Shown here in pieces: positions 25,147 through 35,734 of a DNA stretch of 64,000 nucleotides (position 1 is the first letter of the stretch; each line of letters starts with the position of its first letter). This DNA is from Phoronis australis (taxonomy: Eukaryota; Phoronida; Phoronidae): contig NMRA01000029.1 in the NCBI GenBank assembly GCA_002633005.1, forward strand, positions 1,163,009-1,227,008. Direction: 5' to 3'. A program made the translations under genes and the position numbers. The notes beneath the pieces are model-generated. The model was not told where the DNA came from. It saw nothing but the letters and a program-made list of their open reading frames with translations, and made no database searches.

Positions 25147-25482
25147 GTTTTACACAGACGTAGTAGATGCTGACGTAGAGCATGCGATCATCTGGTTTGA
25201 ATCTTGTCAACCATGAGTTTGCTTTCCTGAACGACCTTCGGCAGCTGGATGTCTTGTAGCGACAAGAGTCAATGAACTGCTTCACGTAAATGCTGTTCGC
25301 ACGTTCGGAGCTGCTCAATATGACGTTTTCATCGTCATGATTTGGGCAACACTTCGACGTACAACTGCTGATGGACAGGTTCCAATTGGACAGGGCAACA
25401 AACGCCTGCGGCGTTCCATCATCTGCTGGTGGACATTGTCGTATAAGTGTACCGCCGTAACAGACGTGCGTTTTGAAGGCAT
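25147..25482 (-). CDS. Exon: SUEL/rhamnose-binding-lectin-like domain of gene B
   Basis: Open in one frame for 112 codons between a CTCGCAG acceptor and a GTAAAAC donor, phase 1 to phase 1 (the donor choice is tentative; one at 25154 is also possible). The order of features fits a divergent galactose-binding lectin (SUEL type): VCYGGTLIRQCPP at the start, a central CTSKCC cluster, SCRYKTSSCRR and the closing MLYVSIYYVC that resembles the family's KYL-V-Y-C end. Eight cysteines are present. The usual YGR and DPC motifs are absent, so sugar binding is uncertain. Overlapping frames on both strands are shadows. Confidence 0.6.
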
Positions 25483-25489
25483 CTGCGAG

Positions 25490-27183
25490 TCAAGACAGAA
25501 ACTTATGACCAAAATTGTTTGGCCAACGAATCACATCATTTGCGTTTTTAATGCCCACAAATTTACCGTTAAACAGGAAAAAAACAGTCAAAAGTCATCT
25601 TTATCTCACATCTGGAAAACTAACTTCAGTTCACCGATGACTGGTATCCATGGCAGTTTATGCAACATTACAGCAACTGTATTAATTACCTAAGTTTCCG
25701 AACTTCGCTACAATTACTTCTGATAGTGCACCACTTGTGAAGGTTGCCAGCAGCAAGCCTGAAGGATAAAGAAATTGCTTGAAAAATATTGAGTGTACAG
25801 AAGCTTTCTAGAATGTGAGTATTTGTAGCACATCCGGGTTCCAGTTTGCCCATGTGTTAAATGTTTGTGTCAAATCATTAACATTTTTACGGCTAGACAA
25901 TACATAAGTGCTTGCTCCTGGCATAGAAGCAATTTGTACAAACTGGAGCTAGAGCTGGCGACACATGGGATCTGTGTTTTTTACTGCAACGTGGGCAGCA
26001 ACCTGCTAGAGCGAAAACAGCTTTTGATTTAGGTCATCATGTTCTTTACTCATAATTCAATTGAAATCTATAACAGACAGGTTGTATTTGCTGTGTCATG
26101 ATGACTGTATGAATCGGACAATGTAGGAATTTTGATATGTCTATGACGCCATTTCTATTAGGCCGCCCGGCCAAGAAGGAATGTCTCATAAGCGATTCGG
26201 GGGAAACATCAAGGAAATAAAAAAGAAACTATGCAGTGTTTTAAAGTGTTATATTTATTAAATTGATAGAAACGGGAAAAAATTTATTACCATTAAAATG
26301 AGAAACAACAAACATATTACATTAGTGTTAAGAATGATGTTGTTATCACGCCCATAAAGATCGAAACAATCCTACGTTGTTGTGCTAGGTAGGTTTTCCT
26401 ACATTATCCTACGCGATGTAGGAATATTCCCACATGGCATAGGATTCCTACACACAAAACCCATTAAGTTGCTTATCACTGCGGACTTGCTAAGGCAGCT
26501 TGACCGCCAGAGGAATTACTGAGAAATTACCCTAATAACATTTTCAATTCAAACAGAGGATGAGAACGCAATGACGTTGTTAGAGGGGCAATTACGTCTA
26601 CGAAGAAAGATAATATAAAACATAGTATGTGATGGGCGTAAAGCTAACGCTTCCTTCAATTTATTGCACAAACGACGTCCTATTCTATGCCTGAAGAGAT
26701 AACGAGTATGGAATATTGATGTTGTAGCATAGATCAGTCACCGGAAAGGACTGAACCCGAGGTTCGAATTTTTGACATTAACCTCAGTGTGAGATAAGAT
26801 ACGGTTTTATACTCACAGTATGTTACAATCAGACCACGAAGGACACTCTGGGACCGACACAGTTCTTTAAGATAAAAATTTGTTTTAAATATTTAGAAAT
26901 ACGCTACTAATGATTTCGATACTATCAATAACGTAAGATTACATGTATGTCGTAATTTATTGCCCATATTCATTAAAACTCGAGCAACACAGCATGGGTA
27001 GTCAGGGTAGGTAATGCTGTAAATTATTTCGATTTCGTGAACAAACTTGAAGTCTTACCAGTTATCTTCAGAAACCAGCACATTTCATGCAAATGTGCAC
27101 AAAATATTTCATTCCCGTCCAATATGCCACAGCTGAATGATCTAAGTTTTCAAGACAAAGTGTAAAGCATAGTAAAATAGACT
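25490..27183. other. Upstream of lectin exon, no start exon found
   Basis: The signal-peptide exon of gene B is expected above 25482 but none was recognised here. A compact palindromic patch at about 26388-26460 contains TTCCTACAT and ATGTAGGAA separated by 11 bases, and several further CCTAC/GTAGG units. Confidence 0.4.
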
Positions 27184-27408
27184 TCACGTGTACGAGATAA
27201 ATGTACGATACGTAAGAGAATGATTACGTCGTATGCGAGTCGAAATGTCATTCCTCAGTCTCGCGAACGAATACTGAAATACACTGGCATTTTTACTTTT
27301 CACAGATCGGGATGCCATATACAGCACTGCTAGCAGAAGCAGAAATGTAGAGAGCAATCCGATTAGCCTGCTAGTGATGGGCTTAGACCGGGGTTTTGAT
27401 ATAAATGA
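27184..27408 (-). CDS. Open stretch with a signal-anchor-like segment, unassigned
   Basis: A 75-codon minus-strand stretch is open from just after a TAG (27409-27411) to a TGA (27184-27186) but has no ATG before the hydrophobic part. It encodes a basic stretch (SKPRSKPITSR), a strong hydrophobic run (LIGLLSTFLLLLAVLYMA) and then basic and polar residues. This is the layout of a type II signal anchor or of a signal peptide missing its start exon. It lies upstream of gene B in transcription, but no phase-1 donor connects it, so I leave it unassigned. Confidence 0.28.
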   Translation of the reverse strand, partial: SFISKPRSKPITSRLIGLLSTFLLLLAVLYMASRSVKSKNASVFQYSFARLRNDISTRIRRNHSLTYRTFISYT

Positions 27409-27455
27409 CTAATCTTTACGACTGTGTGCATCTGAATCCTAATCGGTCCGTTACG

Positions 27456-27752
27456 TTACAGTAACAAATGCTCAGTCATCGTGGCAACGGGGAAAGAGCA
27501 CAGTAACCAAAACAGGAGCGATTTGAGGCCTGATCGAAAGGCCTTAGTAGAAGAAACTGTCACTAATTCCTCGGGCAGTTGATTCCAATCTAGTATTGTA
27601 CGTGGGAATAGAAAATAGTTGTAGCAGTCTGTATTGTACACAATGGGTTGCAAACACCAGTCGTCACTGTAAATTGTCAACAAATTTATTTGCTGCAAAA
27701 GGTTTACAGTACAGTGTATACTGACCCCAACAACGGCAAATTGATTTTTCAC
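27456..27752 (-). pseudogene. LINE reverse-transcriptase C-terminal remnant
   Basis: The minus strand encodes a tail typical of CR1/L2/jockey-like non-LTR elements: NTDCYNYFLFPRTILDWNQL, then PEELVTVSS-KAFRSGL. The YxxSFFPRTIxDWNxLP motif follows the polymerase domain in these elements. Only the last part is present; polymerase and endonuclease domains are missing, so this is a 5'-truncated fossil copy. Confidence 0.65.
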
Positions 27753-28819
27753 GAATTGACGGAAACGAAAAACTCATGGGAAATCTTCCCAGCAAATTAT
27801 CCAGTCACTAATTGTGTCTCAGGTCGTAAGCCCGGTCATAGCTATGACCACAGCTGGAACGTTAGAGAGCTTTGGCTACACGTTGAACGCGAAAGTGAAC
27901 GCGTGTGTCACCAGAGGCTACAGGTTCACGCTCGCGTATGCGTTGTGTTCCATAGGAGAATGGGAGGATAGCGGGAATGGAGGATGGCGGGAATTTGGAG
28001 CAACCAGATGGGGACATTTTTCATTGAACGGGAGGGGGAGGGACACAAAATTGATTGAGTTCTGACCGGGAGTTCTTATTTTACAATGAACAGTGGTGTC
28101 ATGGCCCACTTGTGCCCCTGTTGGCTACGCCAGCGCCAGTCACTGTGTAGTTCGTCGGAGAACTTTCCAAGTGGTGGCAAGGGCGGGACCGGGGAGTGGG
28201 GCAATTGCTCCCGGGCACATCGTTATGTTCTACACCCGGTGGAAATATTTACTCGGCACAGCATCCTCGGCTAACTACATTCACCCATATAAAACACGTG
28301 TAGTTTAACATACATGCATTCACAATGTTGAAAAAGTATGTAAATAGATGTTGCTCCTACAAGTAACACCTTCTGTTTAAATGAACAATTGTACATTGAG
28401 ATTATTACCAATGACCAGGGTAGAAAGTTTGTAAGCTGGTTATACTTGAGTATATACAGTATATCTTGGCTGGGTTACATAAAGCTCCAAAATTATCCGC
28501 TGGATAAGTTTGATTGTTGCATGACGTCAGGTGCATTGTTCAACAAGAACAACGTGACGCGTGATAAAGTGAAGTCATTGTTGCTATACGGCGTATAACT
28601 TTTATGCAACTGGGCCCTGGTGTCCCAAAATGAGCCACATTTGACAAGCAATTTCTCAGCAACTGACCAACCAAATTCGTTCATATTTTTCACAAAGTAT
28701 TTCCAAGGTGTCATCAACAAGTTTGCACAGTACCTTAGCGAAATATAAAAAAATTATGGAAGTAATGTGAAATACAATACAGCAGGGTGAAAAATACAAT
28801 CTCACTGTGACTTTCATCT

Positions 28820-29125
28820 GTCCATGCTGTGGTGGCATCTTTCATTCAAAAATTGCCAACCTGGATATCAAGTCTAGTGGTTTTATATCGTAAGATCTGT
28901 ATCCAAACCGGTTTATACATGTAATTATAGTCAGGTTTGTTGTGTAATTTTATTGGAATTTTTTGGAGAAAGTGGAAACTATACATTTTTGGAAACCTCA
29001 TGGAATGACAAATCAGAAAATAATTGATTCCATTTTTGGCGGCCATCTTGGCGGCCATCTTGAATTTCAAAAAATGGCGTCTGCCCATAGTAATGACAAC
29101 CCTGGTGAATCTGCTAGCTGTTTTG
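28820..29125. other. 3' flank of LINE, no gene seen
   Basis: Low-complexity sequence containing a tandem GGCGGCCATCTT pair near 29038-29060, a motif common in inverted-repeat elements. It may include the untranslated 3' end of the LINE. No coding signal. Confidence 0.35.
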
Positions 29126-29126
29126 T

Positions 29127-31870
29127 CATCCACCCTCAGGGTCATACTCTTCTCCTCTACGAACCAAATCCAGCTTACACACTCTTTCTACTGTGGTCTC
29201 CGCTGCTGACAACCATGATTTGGTACGTTTTAATCTGGTGTCTTTGGGTACAGCCAACTGATCATGCAAGAGATGTTTCCTGTTTTTAGCCACCCGGAAC
29301 ATTGCTTTCAGCTGGGCTAGTCTGTGCCTTTGTTCAACACTCGAGAGCCCCAGAATGTATCTCATTGCTGCTATTGGGGGGTCCTGATTACATCCAAGGA
29401 TAATTCGCATTCCAGAATTCTGTATCCTCTCTAATTTCATCATTTGTGTCTTGGATGCTGTGATGATGCCCAAACCGTAATCAATGACTGACATTACTAC
29501 CGCCTTGAAGAAAATCAATAGCTGGCGTTGTTCTACTCTACAGGTAGCCATGGTCTTTAATGCAGCTAGTCCATGTGCGCAACGCTTAATTTGGTGGTTC
29601 ACATGCTCTTTGTAACTCAACGTTCTGTCAAACATTATCCTCAGGTACTTAAGGCCAGGTACTCTTTCCACTTCCTCTCCCCCTATTCTCACTTGCGTCA
29701 AGTCTTTGCATACTATGTGGTTATCCAGAGAACACCAGAGCGATGCGGCCTTAGCGGGGTTCACAACTGCACTATATTCATCACACCATTCATTGACCTC
29801 CTCCAGAGCCTTTCCCGCAACCTCAACCATGTCATCTCTGTTGGTGTCTGCTGTGTATATAAGGGCATCGTCTGCGAAAACGTGTCGTGTAGATGTGGTA
29901 CATTACTGGTGACAGTGGCGATCCTTGTGGAAGTCCAGGAGTTATTGTAACTGGATTCGACACACACTGCTCCAATTGTAGCGCAACCGTGCGTTTCATT
30001 AGTGCGCTTGCCACCCAGTTAATGAGATGCGGATCCAGCTGACAATCGACTAGCAGGTTCATCAGTTTTTCGTATGATACCTGACATACGCATCCTCAAC
30101 ATCAAGTGCCACTGCTATTGTTTCCTTCTTCCTCCTAAATGCCTCGAAAGTGTCATAGGCAAAAGTTGCGGCGTTTGTTCATGTATCTGTTCCTCTTCTG
30201 TAGCTACCAAGAGTTGCAGGGAATAAGACCTCAAGATTGTATGAAATGATCTGCGCCACCATTTTCTCCATCAATTTTCTAACGATATTGTGCATAGTAA
30301 TCACTCTATAATCATTTAGCTTCGTGTGATCCATGTCTGGTTTTGGTATCACCGCCAGGTAACTATGTAGCCAATCTTCCGAAACCTCTCCCATGCTTAG
30401 GCTCTCATAGTACATATTGGCCAACTCTTCTAGCTCCTGGTCAGACAAACTGCTTAGCATTTTGTAATCGATTTAATCAGATCCTGGTGCCGTGCTCTTT
30501 GATCTTGACAGTGTAGTTTTGATATCTTTAACAGTAAAAGTGATGGAGGAAGCCGTGCCACTGATGAAGCCATGCATTTTGTCTTTCACTTTGACTCTTT
30601 CCTCAAGATTTTTCTGGTCAGTCTGTTCCAGGTATCGGCCTAAAAAGGCAAGACCATTGCTTTCAGCAGTTTCCAAGAGTGTTCCATCTGTTGGTTGTGG
30701 CAGATTCTCATTCATTCATACTTTTGTGGAGGCTCCAAAACTCCCCAAGAGCCCGATCATTTCGAACGTTGTTGAAAAACATCTCCCAGCGTTCACGCTT
30801 GGCACGTCTGACTTTGGTTTTTAAATCCTGAACTGCCTTCTTCATTTCATCTTTAGCCAATTCAATTTCTCCCTCTGTAGTTGGTTGGTTGTGCCTTAAT
30901 GTTTGCCATTTTTGTTATTAATCTTTTATGAGGCCAATCCTCGTCCACTTCCTCGTTCCACCATTGTGGTTGCTTGTAGGCTTTCCTCTTCCTTCTTCCT
31001 TTTGACTTGTGCTTTTGCTGGCGTAGTTTGGCAATGAGGTTTCCATAAGTTGCACTGTGTGAATACTTAAACACATTTCTTCGGTGTTTAATCCTTGTTG
31101 CTTTGTGCTGTCTGATCAAGACCGTGCATAAAAGATGGTCGCTTCCATGGCTACCAAGAGTGGTAAATTTGCACCCCAGAACCCAAAGTTGTAAACACCA
31201 TCTAAAAATAGATTTTGACGTTAAAGTACATGTCAACAAGTCTGACCCCATGATTTAAAAGTACACATGCACAAATTTTGGGCAACTTAAAATGGCTCTA
31301 TTCTTACTAATTACTTAATCAATATTTATTCTGACACTCCTGTCCTCTGAGCAATCCTAGTAACTGTGCCGTCGTTAATGCATACCAAGTCTGAATTTAC
31401 CAACCAATTCTCAAGCTCTTCTCCTTGTGGATTTGTTGTTGCATTGTCCAACAGTAATGTCCGAGCGTTGAAATCTCCACAAAAAATAATCTCTCCATTC
31501 AGGGCAGAGACAACATCGTGCAAAACGTCCTAATCGTTCGTCCTTGTAAGCATATTATTGCATGCAAATATGTTAATTATGTTTATGCTTAATTGGGAAT
31601 ATTTGATTTTAACACACTCCATTTGTATTCTATCATTGCTGTAATTTTCAAAGTCCAATTTTGTTGCTGAGATACCAGATCTAATCAAGATGGCATGTCC
31701 ATGATTTGCATTTTCAGAGATCACTTCATATCCGATATCTTAAGTGCTTTACCATCTTCCTTACATTTCGTCTCCTGTAGGGCCCGGATGTCGTGGTTAT
31801 ACACTAATCTTTCTAGAATATCTCCTCTCTGGTAGACACTTCTGCAATTCCAAAAACATAACCTAAGATT
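29127..31870 (-). mobile_element. Degenerate non-LTR retrotransposon (endonuclease plus reverse transcriptase)
   Basis: On the minus strand, in order: the endonuclease N-terminus (LCFWNCRSVYQRGDILERL, then RALQETK) near 31860-31760; the endonuclease core with CGDFNART (about 31460-31480); a PQWWNEEVDEDW linker near 30950; and reverse transcriptase motifs VIPKPD-YRVITMHNIV-KLMEKM (30250-30370), VALDVEDAY (about 30090), GLPQGSPLSPV (about 29925) and FADDALIYTADTN (about 29860), then a thumb and tail to 29127. Several frameshifts and stops interrupt it, so it is inactive. The order and motifs fit jockey/I-like elements; I do not assign a clade. Confidence 0.88.
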
Positions 31871-32421
31871 GGTTTTACTCAAACATTGGGCCTTTGTTTC
31901 GTGCTCACGTTTCCCTGCTTGATGCCGTTTTCGTCGGGTCTCAGCATGTAACCGGACCTCAAGCTCAGGTCACGTGCTCCGTAGCTCCGGCGAGGGTTCT
32001 GTTAAATTGTTTGAAATCTCCATATGAATAGTTGTATTTGCCAGGAATTAAAGTCGTTCGCCTGGCAGAGCCTGAATACCAGATACTGTTGAATTGTAGA
32101 CGTTAGTGACTTCTATCCCCCCACCATTCAGCCCCTCAGCATGTCGACATTGAGCTTGGGGTGTAGCACTATACATTTTTATGAAAAGTAAGTAGGTTGT
32201 GATGTCCCAAAGATTGTTTTTTGGAAACAGATTTGATTTTTGTTCTGCTGTAAACAGGTCGCTGCTCAAGTGAGATTTACTTCGAACAATCAATTTTCTT
32301 GGAAACTGAAGTTGTATGCAGCCCCCTCAACTAAATTTGGCAGAGGCACTCTTGGTAATTTTTTCAATTTGAAATTTTGATGTTTCCTGAAGTAATGTAT
32401 TATTGTTAACACATTTTGCAG

Positions 32422-32803
32422 GTGCACCTGTAGCAACTGTCAGACAACCCCAGTTGTTGAAGAAGAGTATGTTGTCAAGGGATCGACAAGGTTGTTGCAA
32501 AACTTGATGAAAAAATGAAGCGTTACAACTTACACAGACGAAAAAAATATATTGCGGAGCAGGGGGACTTTAAACCTGTATGCATGGCTGCAATACAAAA
32601 GTGAATATACTGATGGCTATGACAGACCCTTGGAAAAAAGGATGGGAATCGTGGCCTACAGGCAGTTCCAAAGATGGGTATATGACCACTTGGGACGAAC
32701 CGTCCTCGTTGTCATTCCAGCATACGCAGTAGCCTGCATCAGAGCTTTCTACCCTCCGCCAGGAAATGAGGAGGACTTTGAGTTCCATGGATTTTCCTAC
32801 TAG
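32422..32803 (+). pseudogene. P2X7-receptor C-terminal-like zinc domain, degenerate
   Basis: Starting at a good acceptor (TTTTGCAG), the plus strand reads CTCSNCQTTP, and after a frame change IDKVVAKLDE and EQGDFKPVCMAAIQ. After another change it reads GIVAYRQFQRWVYDHLGR, VIPAYAVACIRAFYPPP and a final FEFHGFSY. This is the order of the cysteine-rich cytoplasmic domain of P2X7-like proteins (CxCxNC, DFxxVCL, YRxFxxWVxxxLGxxxRxVIPxCxVxxIRxxYP). Such domains occur in many copies in marine invertebrates outside true receptors. The cysteine expected after VIP is tyrosine and at least two frameshifts are present. Confidence 0.7.
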
Positions 32804-33875
32804 TTTCATCCATTTATAGTTATGAACAGTTGTCTTAGCCCTGGAATGCCAACTCCTGCACATGACCTATGTATTCTATTATTAAAAGTTGTGATTCAGG
32901 GATTAGCCTTATGTAATTCGGATGAGTTGCAAAGTTATAGTGACAAATTCCATAGAAAGAACATACATCATAACAAACGAATGCAATCACAGTGCAACCT
33001 CAGCGGCATGAACTTGAAGTTGGCATTCCATAAATAGACTTCTGTGGTTTCAGAATGGTAAAAAAGTGACACAGCGAGCAGCATTTATTGATGCTCATCA
33101 ATCTGGTTACTTATAATAACATGGTCATGACAAGTGTAATTTAACTAGGACTACATTATAAACCTCTGAACTCAACATCAGTTAAACTTATGGTTTACCT
33201 AGGTAAACGGAGGAATTGGTCTCACTGGAGTTCAGTTTGTGTTCTTGAAGCGAATACATTGAACAGTATGGCTGTTACATAAAAAGTTAAGTTTTGAATA
33301 TGGGCCATTGTCAGAGGTTGAGACTGAATCTCCTGCCCTCTTCTTATACGGTAGAACTCTCTAATTTGGGAGTGCTTCAGATTGAACTTTAGAAAGGTTA
33401 TCATTAATTCGGCAATAACGCCATAACGCCTCCAAATAACTCTGATTTTGATGAAGTATCTCAGTCTCACTGGATCCAACTTAGCGAGTTCTACTGTATT
33501 TCTCAGCTAACACAACACATCAACCACTGAATCTCAACCCAAAAGCTCCAGTATGCAATAGCTTTAGATATCTATGACATGGTATAAAAACACAAAAAGT
33601 ATGCACATGTTTAGAAAGTGAGAAATATGGAGGGAGCTCTTGAACCACTCACTCAAAAATTCCCAAGAAAATGCTCGAATTCTGTGCAAGTGATTATTCT
33701 GTCGTGCAATTTGGATGATATTGTCGCAGGAAAAGACTGACGACCCAAACAGGTACCTTTTCCTATACCGATGTACTGTATGAGACAGCAACACTTTAGT
33801 GCAAATCAAATATACCTTAAAAGTAATGCCACAAAATTTATAGTCATTGTATTAAAAACATTGAAATATTTTCAT

Positions 33876-34018
33876 GGGCGGATCCAGGATTTTGAGTTAG
33901 GGGGACCAGGGCACAGTATTAGCCAGGATTTTCCCGTCAGACATTCGCTCCCTCGAACTGTCAAATGGAATCTGGGAGAATTTTAGGAGAGCCATGGCCC
34001 CCCTTCTAAGTCCGCCAC
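33876..34018. mobile_element. Short hAT-like MITE
   Basis: The left end is GGGCGGATCCAGGATTTT and the right end, read in reverse, is CCAGTGGCGGACTTAGAAGGGG. About 143 bases, non-coding, same end type as at 11054. Short ORFs on both strands across it are not genes. Confidence 0.65.
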
Positions 34019-34189
34019 TGGTTTTAATATAAGAATATCGTATATCACCGGGTTTATCTATATAAACGGGACAGCCAAATGCCACACACAGAAAATTTTC
34101 ACAATGTCCAGTACTGGTACTATAAACACTCTGGCATTGCTATCTGTACCACTATCAAAAATGTAATCCAAAACATTGGTAGTGACATA

Positions 34190-34345
34190 TGTGTCGCCAA
34201 GTAATTCCAGTGCTGTCCATTGACAAAGCAGCCAGAATAAGTTTATATGAATACCGGTTCCTCATCTGTGCCACGGCATCTTCCTTGGACACATCTGGAG
34301 CACCAGCAGAAGGCATTGGAAGGGCATCAATTTCTAAGCGAATTT
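34190..34345 (-). CDS. Possible 3' exon of the THAP-like fragment, unassigned
   Basis: A minus-strand stretch open from an acceptor-like TTCGCTTAG reads IDALPMPSAGAPDVSKEDAV and then AQMRNR, continuing to a TGA near 34169. The composition looks coding, but its phase (1) does not match the donor of the THAP exon (phase 2) at 34798, so a connecting exon would be needed. Confidence 0.25.
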
Positions 34346-34797
34346 CAAGATCACCAGCTTCTCATTTGTTTCGCAGTAAGTGCAAGGTGTTCTCCCTTAC
34401 TTCATTCACATACTCTGAAAAGCAGAACAGCAGCAATTCAAAAGGAAAATTTTGAATCCAGAGTAGTCGATGATTAAAGTAAAACACGATGATATCTAAC
34501 TGCTAGTGTTCACCTACTTTTATAACCTTCAAGCAAAAGCCAAAACTAGATTTTAATCCTGTTTTTTAATCAGATTACCTTAATAATCAAAACGTACATG
34601 CATCTTTTGAGATCAGCTTCATTTGTTGTGGCTTTTGGTTTTACTACTAGTCAATTTATAACTAAATCTTTCACGGAAAAACAACAGATTTTTAAACACT
34701 TGAGAACTATGGTTATTGTGAAAAAAGGTCGTTATTTGTTTAGGCACTGCGAAAGCGTCATGAATTCTTAGACATCAAAATTATCAAGGTAACTTAC

Positions 34798-34896
34798 CTT
34801 TTTACAAGACCAGCTTCAGCCTTCATGATGTGTTTGTCGTCGAAGCAGCCGTCCTCGAAATGGTCGGAGCATATTTCGGCTCCAACAGATGTCTGA
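34798..34896 (-). CDS. Exon or fragment: THAP zinc-finger C-terminal half
   Basis: The interval is 99 bases, phase 2 to phase 2, with a strong GTAAGTTA donor and a weaker TCGAG acceptor. The translation reads SVGAEICSDHFEDGCFDD, then MKAEAGLVKR. The ICSxHFxxxCF spacing is the second half of a THAP zinc-binding DNA-binding domain, as in THAP proteins and P-element-like transposases. The first C-x-C half and the AVPTIF box were not found nearby. It could be an exon of a separate host gene or a remnant of a transposase. Confidence 0.5.
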
Positions 34897-35356
34897 CTCG
34901 ACAGTCATTTTCCAAAGACGAGCAGTGCACACGAAAACGTGCAACTACGCGGTGAGACGCTTGTCTTATGGGAATTTAGATGGCTCACGCCTTCCACCTG
35001 GGAGGTGTTAGAACAGTTAGCGCGCACACACACCGATGCACCATTGATAAAACACGCCAAGATTGAACGGTCTTTGTTCGTCGTGTACTGTGATATATTG
35101 GTGGTGAACTGCATCGTGGGATAAGATCTAGTTTGTGTTCCCCAACACCATGTCACGGTGTCAAAGGTCAACTTTTCGCTGATTTTTATTTTCGTTTGTT
35201 TAAAACAACTAAAGATACAATTATACGATAATTTGAATAAAATACATCCAAATAGCAATACCTTGTAGATTTTATTGCAATTTAACATACTTGGACCTTG
35301 CAAAGTACACTTTAAGCGATCGTGCAAACGTGACAACTCGACGTCAGAGTCATCTG

Positions 35357-35717
35357 TGGCCGGTTGCATGAAACAATCCCAAATAAGGACTCAGCTACGT
35401 TCCCTAAATTTTCTCGTATTTTTTTCGCTCTTTAGGCACACGAGATGTAATATTTTTATAGTTTTATCTTTATTATGAGCTCTTCTTGAATAATGGCATT
35501 TTCTAATAATATAACTAAAAACTGAGCCCTTAATTCAATCAAAACAGTTAGGGATTTAGTCCTTAAATTGGGGGCCTTGCATGAAAAAATCCCTACTTAT
35601 TTTCAATAATATTGAAAATTCATTCTCGATTTGTATCAAAGCCAAAAATTGGCACAGTAATGATACTTAATGAACTTAGTTGAGTCCCTATTTGAGATTG
35701 TTTCATGCACCCGGCCA
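35357..35717. mobile_element. MITE with intact terminal inverted repeats
   Basis: The left end is TGGCCGGTTGCATGAAACAA and the right end read in reverse is TGGCCGGGTGCATGAAACAA. The match continues inward for about 45 bases (GGACTCAGCTACGTTC versus GGACTCAACTAAGTTC). The interior is AT-rich with the palindrome TTTTCAATAATATTGAAAA. It is the reference copy for partial copies at 12220-12490 and 19295-19480. No target-site duplication is obvious. Confidence 0.85.
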
Positions 35718-35734
35718 CTGGCGTTGCTTCCACG

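Larger units (their letters stand above)
8290..25482 (-). other. Gene B: lectin/kringle modular transmembrane protein, multi-exon
   Basis: Five minus-strand exons share phase-1 borders: 25147-25482 (SUEL-like lectin), 24493-24579 (small, tentative), 15380-15667 (kringle), 13896-13940 (45-base linker, tentative) and 8290-8873 (transmembrane and cytoplasmic tail, with stop). Symmetric phase-1 exons are the classic signature of exon-shuffled extracellular proteins. The product would be a type I membrane protein. The kringle-TM-tail end recalls the layout of PIK3IP1-type proteins, but the lectin exon is not part of that family. The signal-peptide exon was not found. Exons may also be lost in the gap at 20053-20810. 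Confidence 0.6.

Noticed and set aside
29038-29060. Tandem GGCGGCCATCTT as YY1-like regulatory pair
   Set aside because: GGCGGCCAT/ATGGCGGCC sequences recur near repeats in this window, so a repeat origin is simpler.
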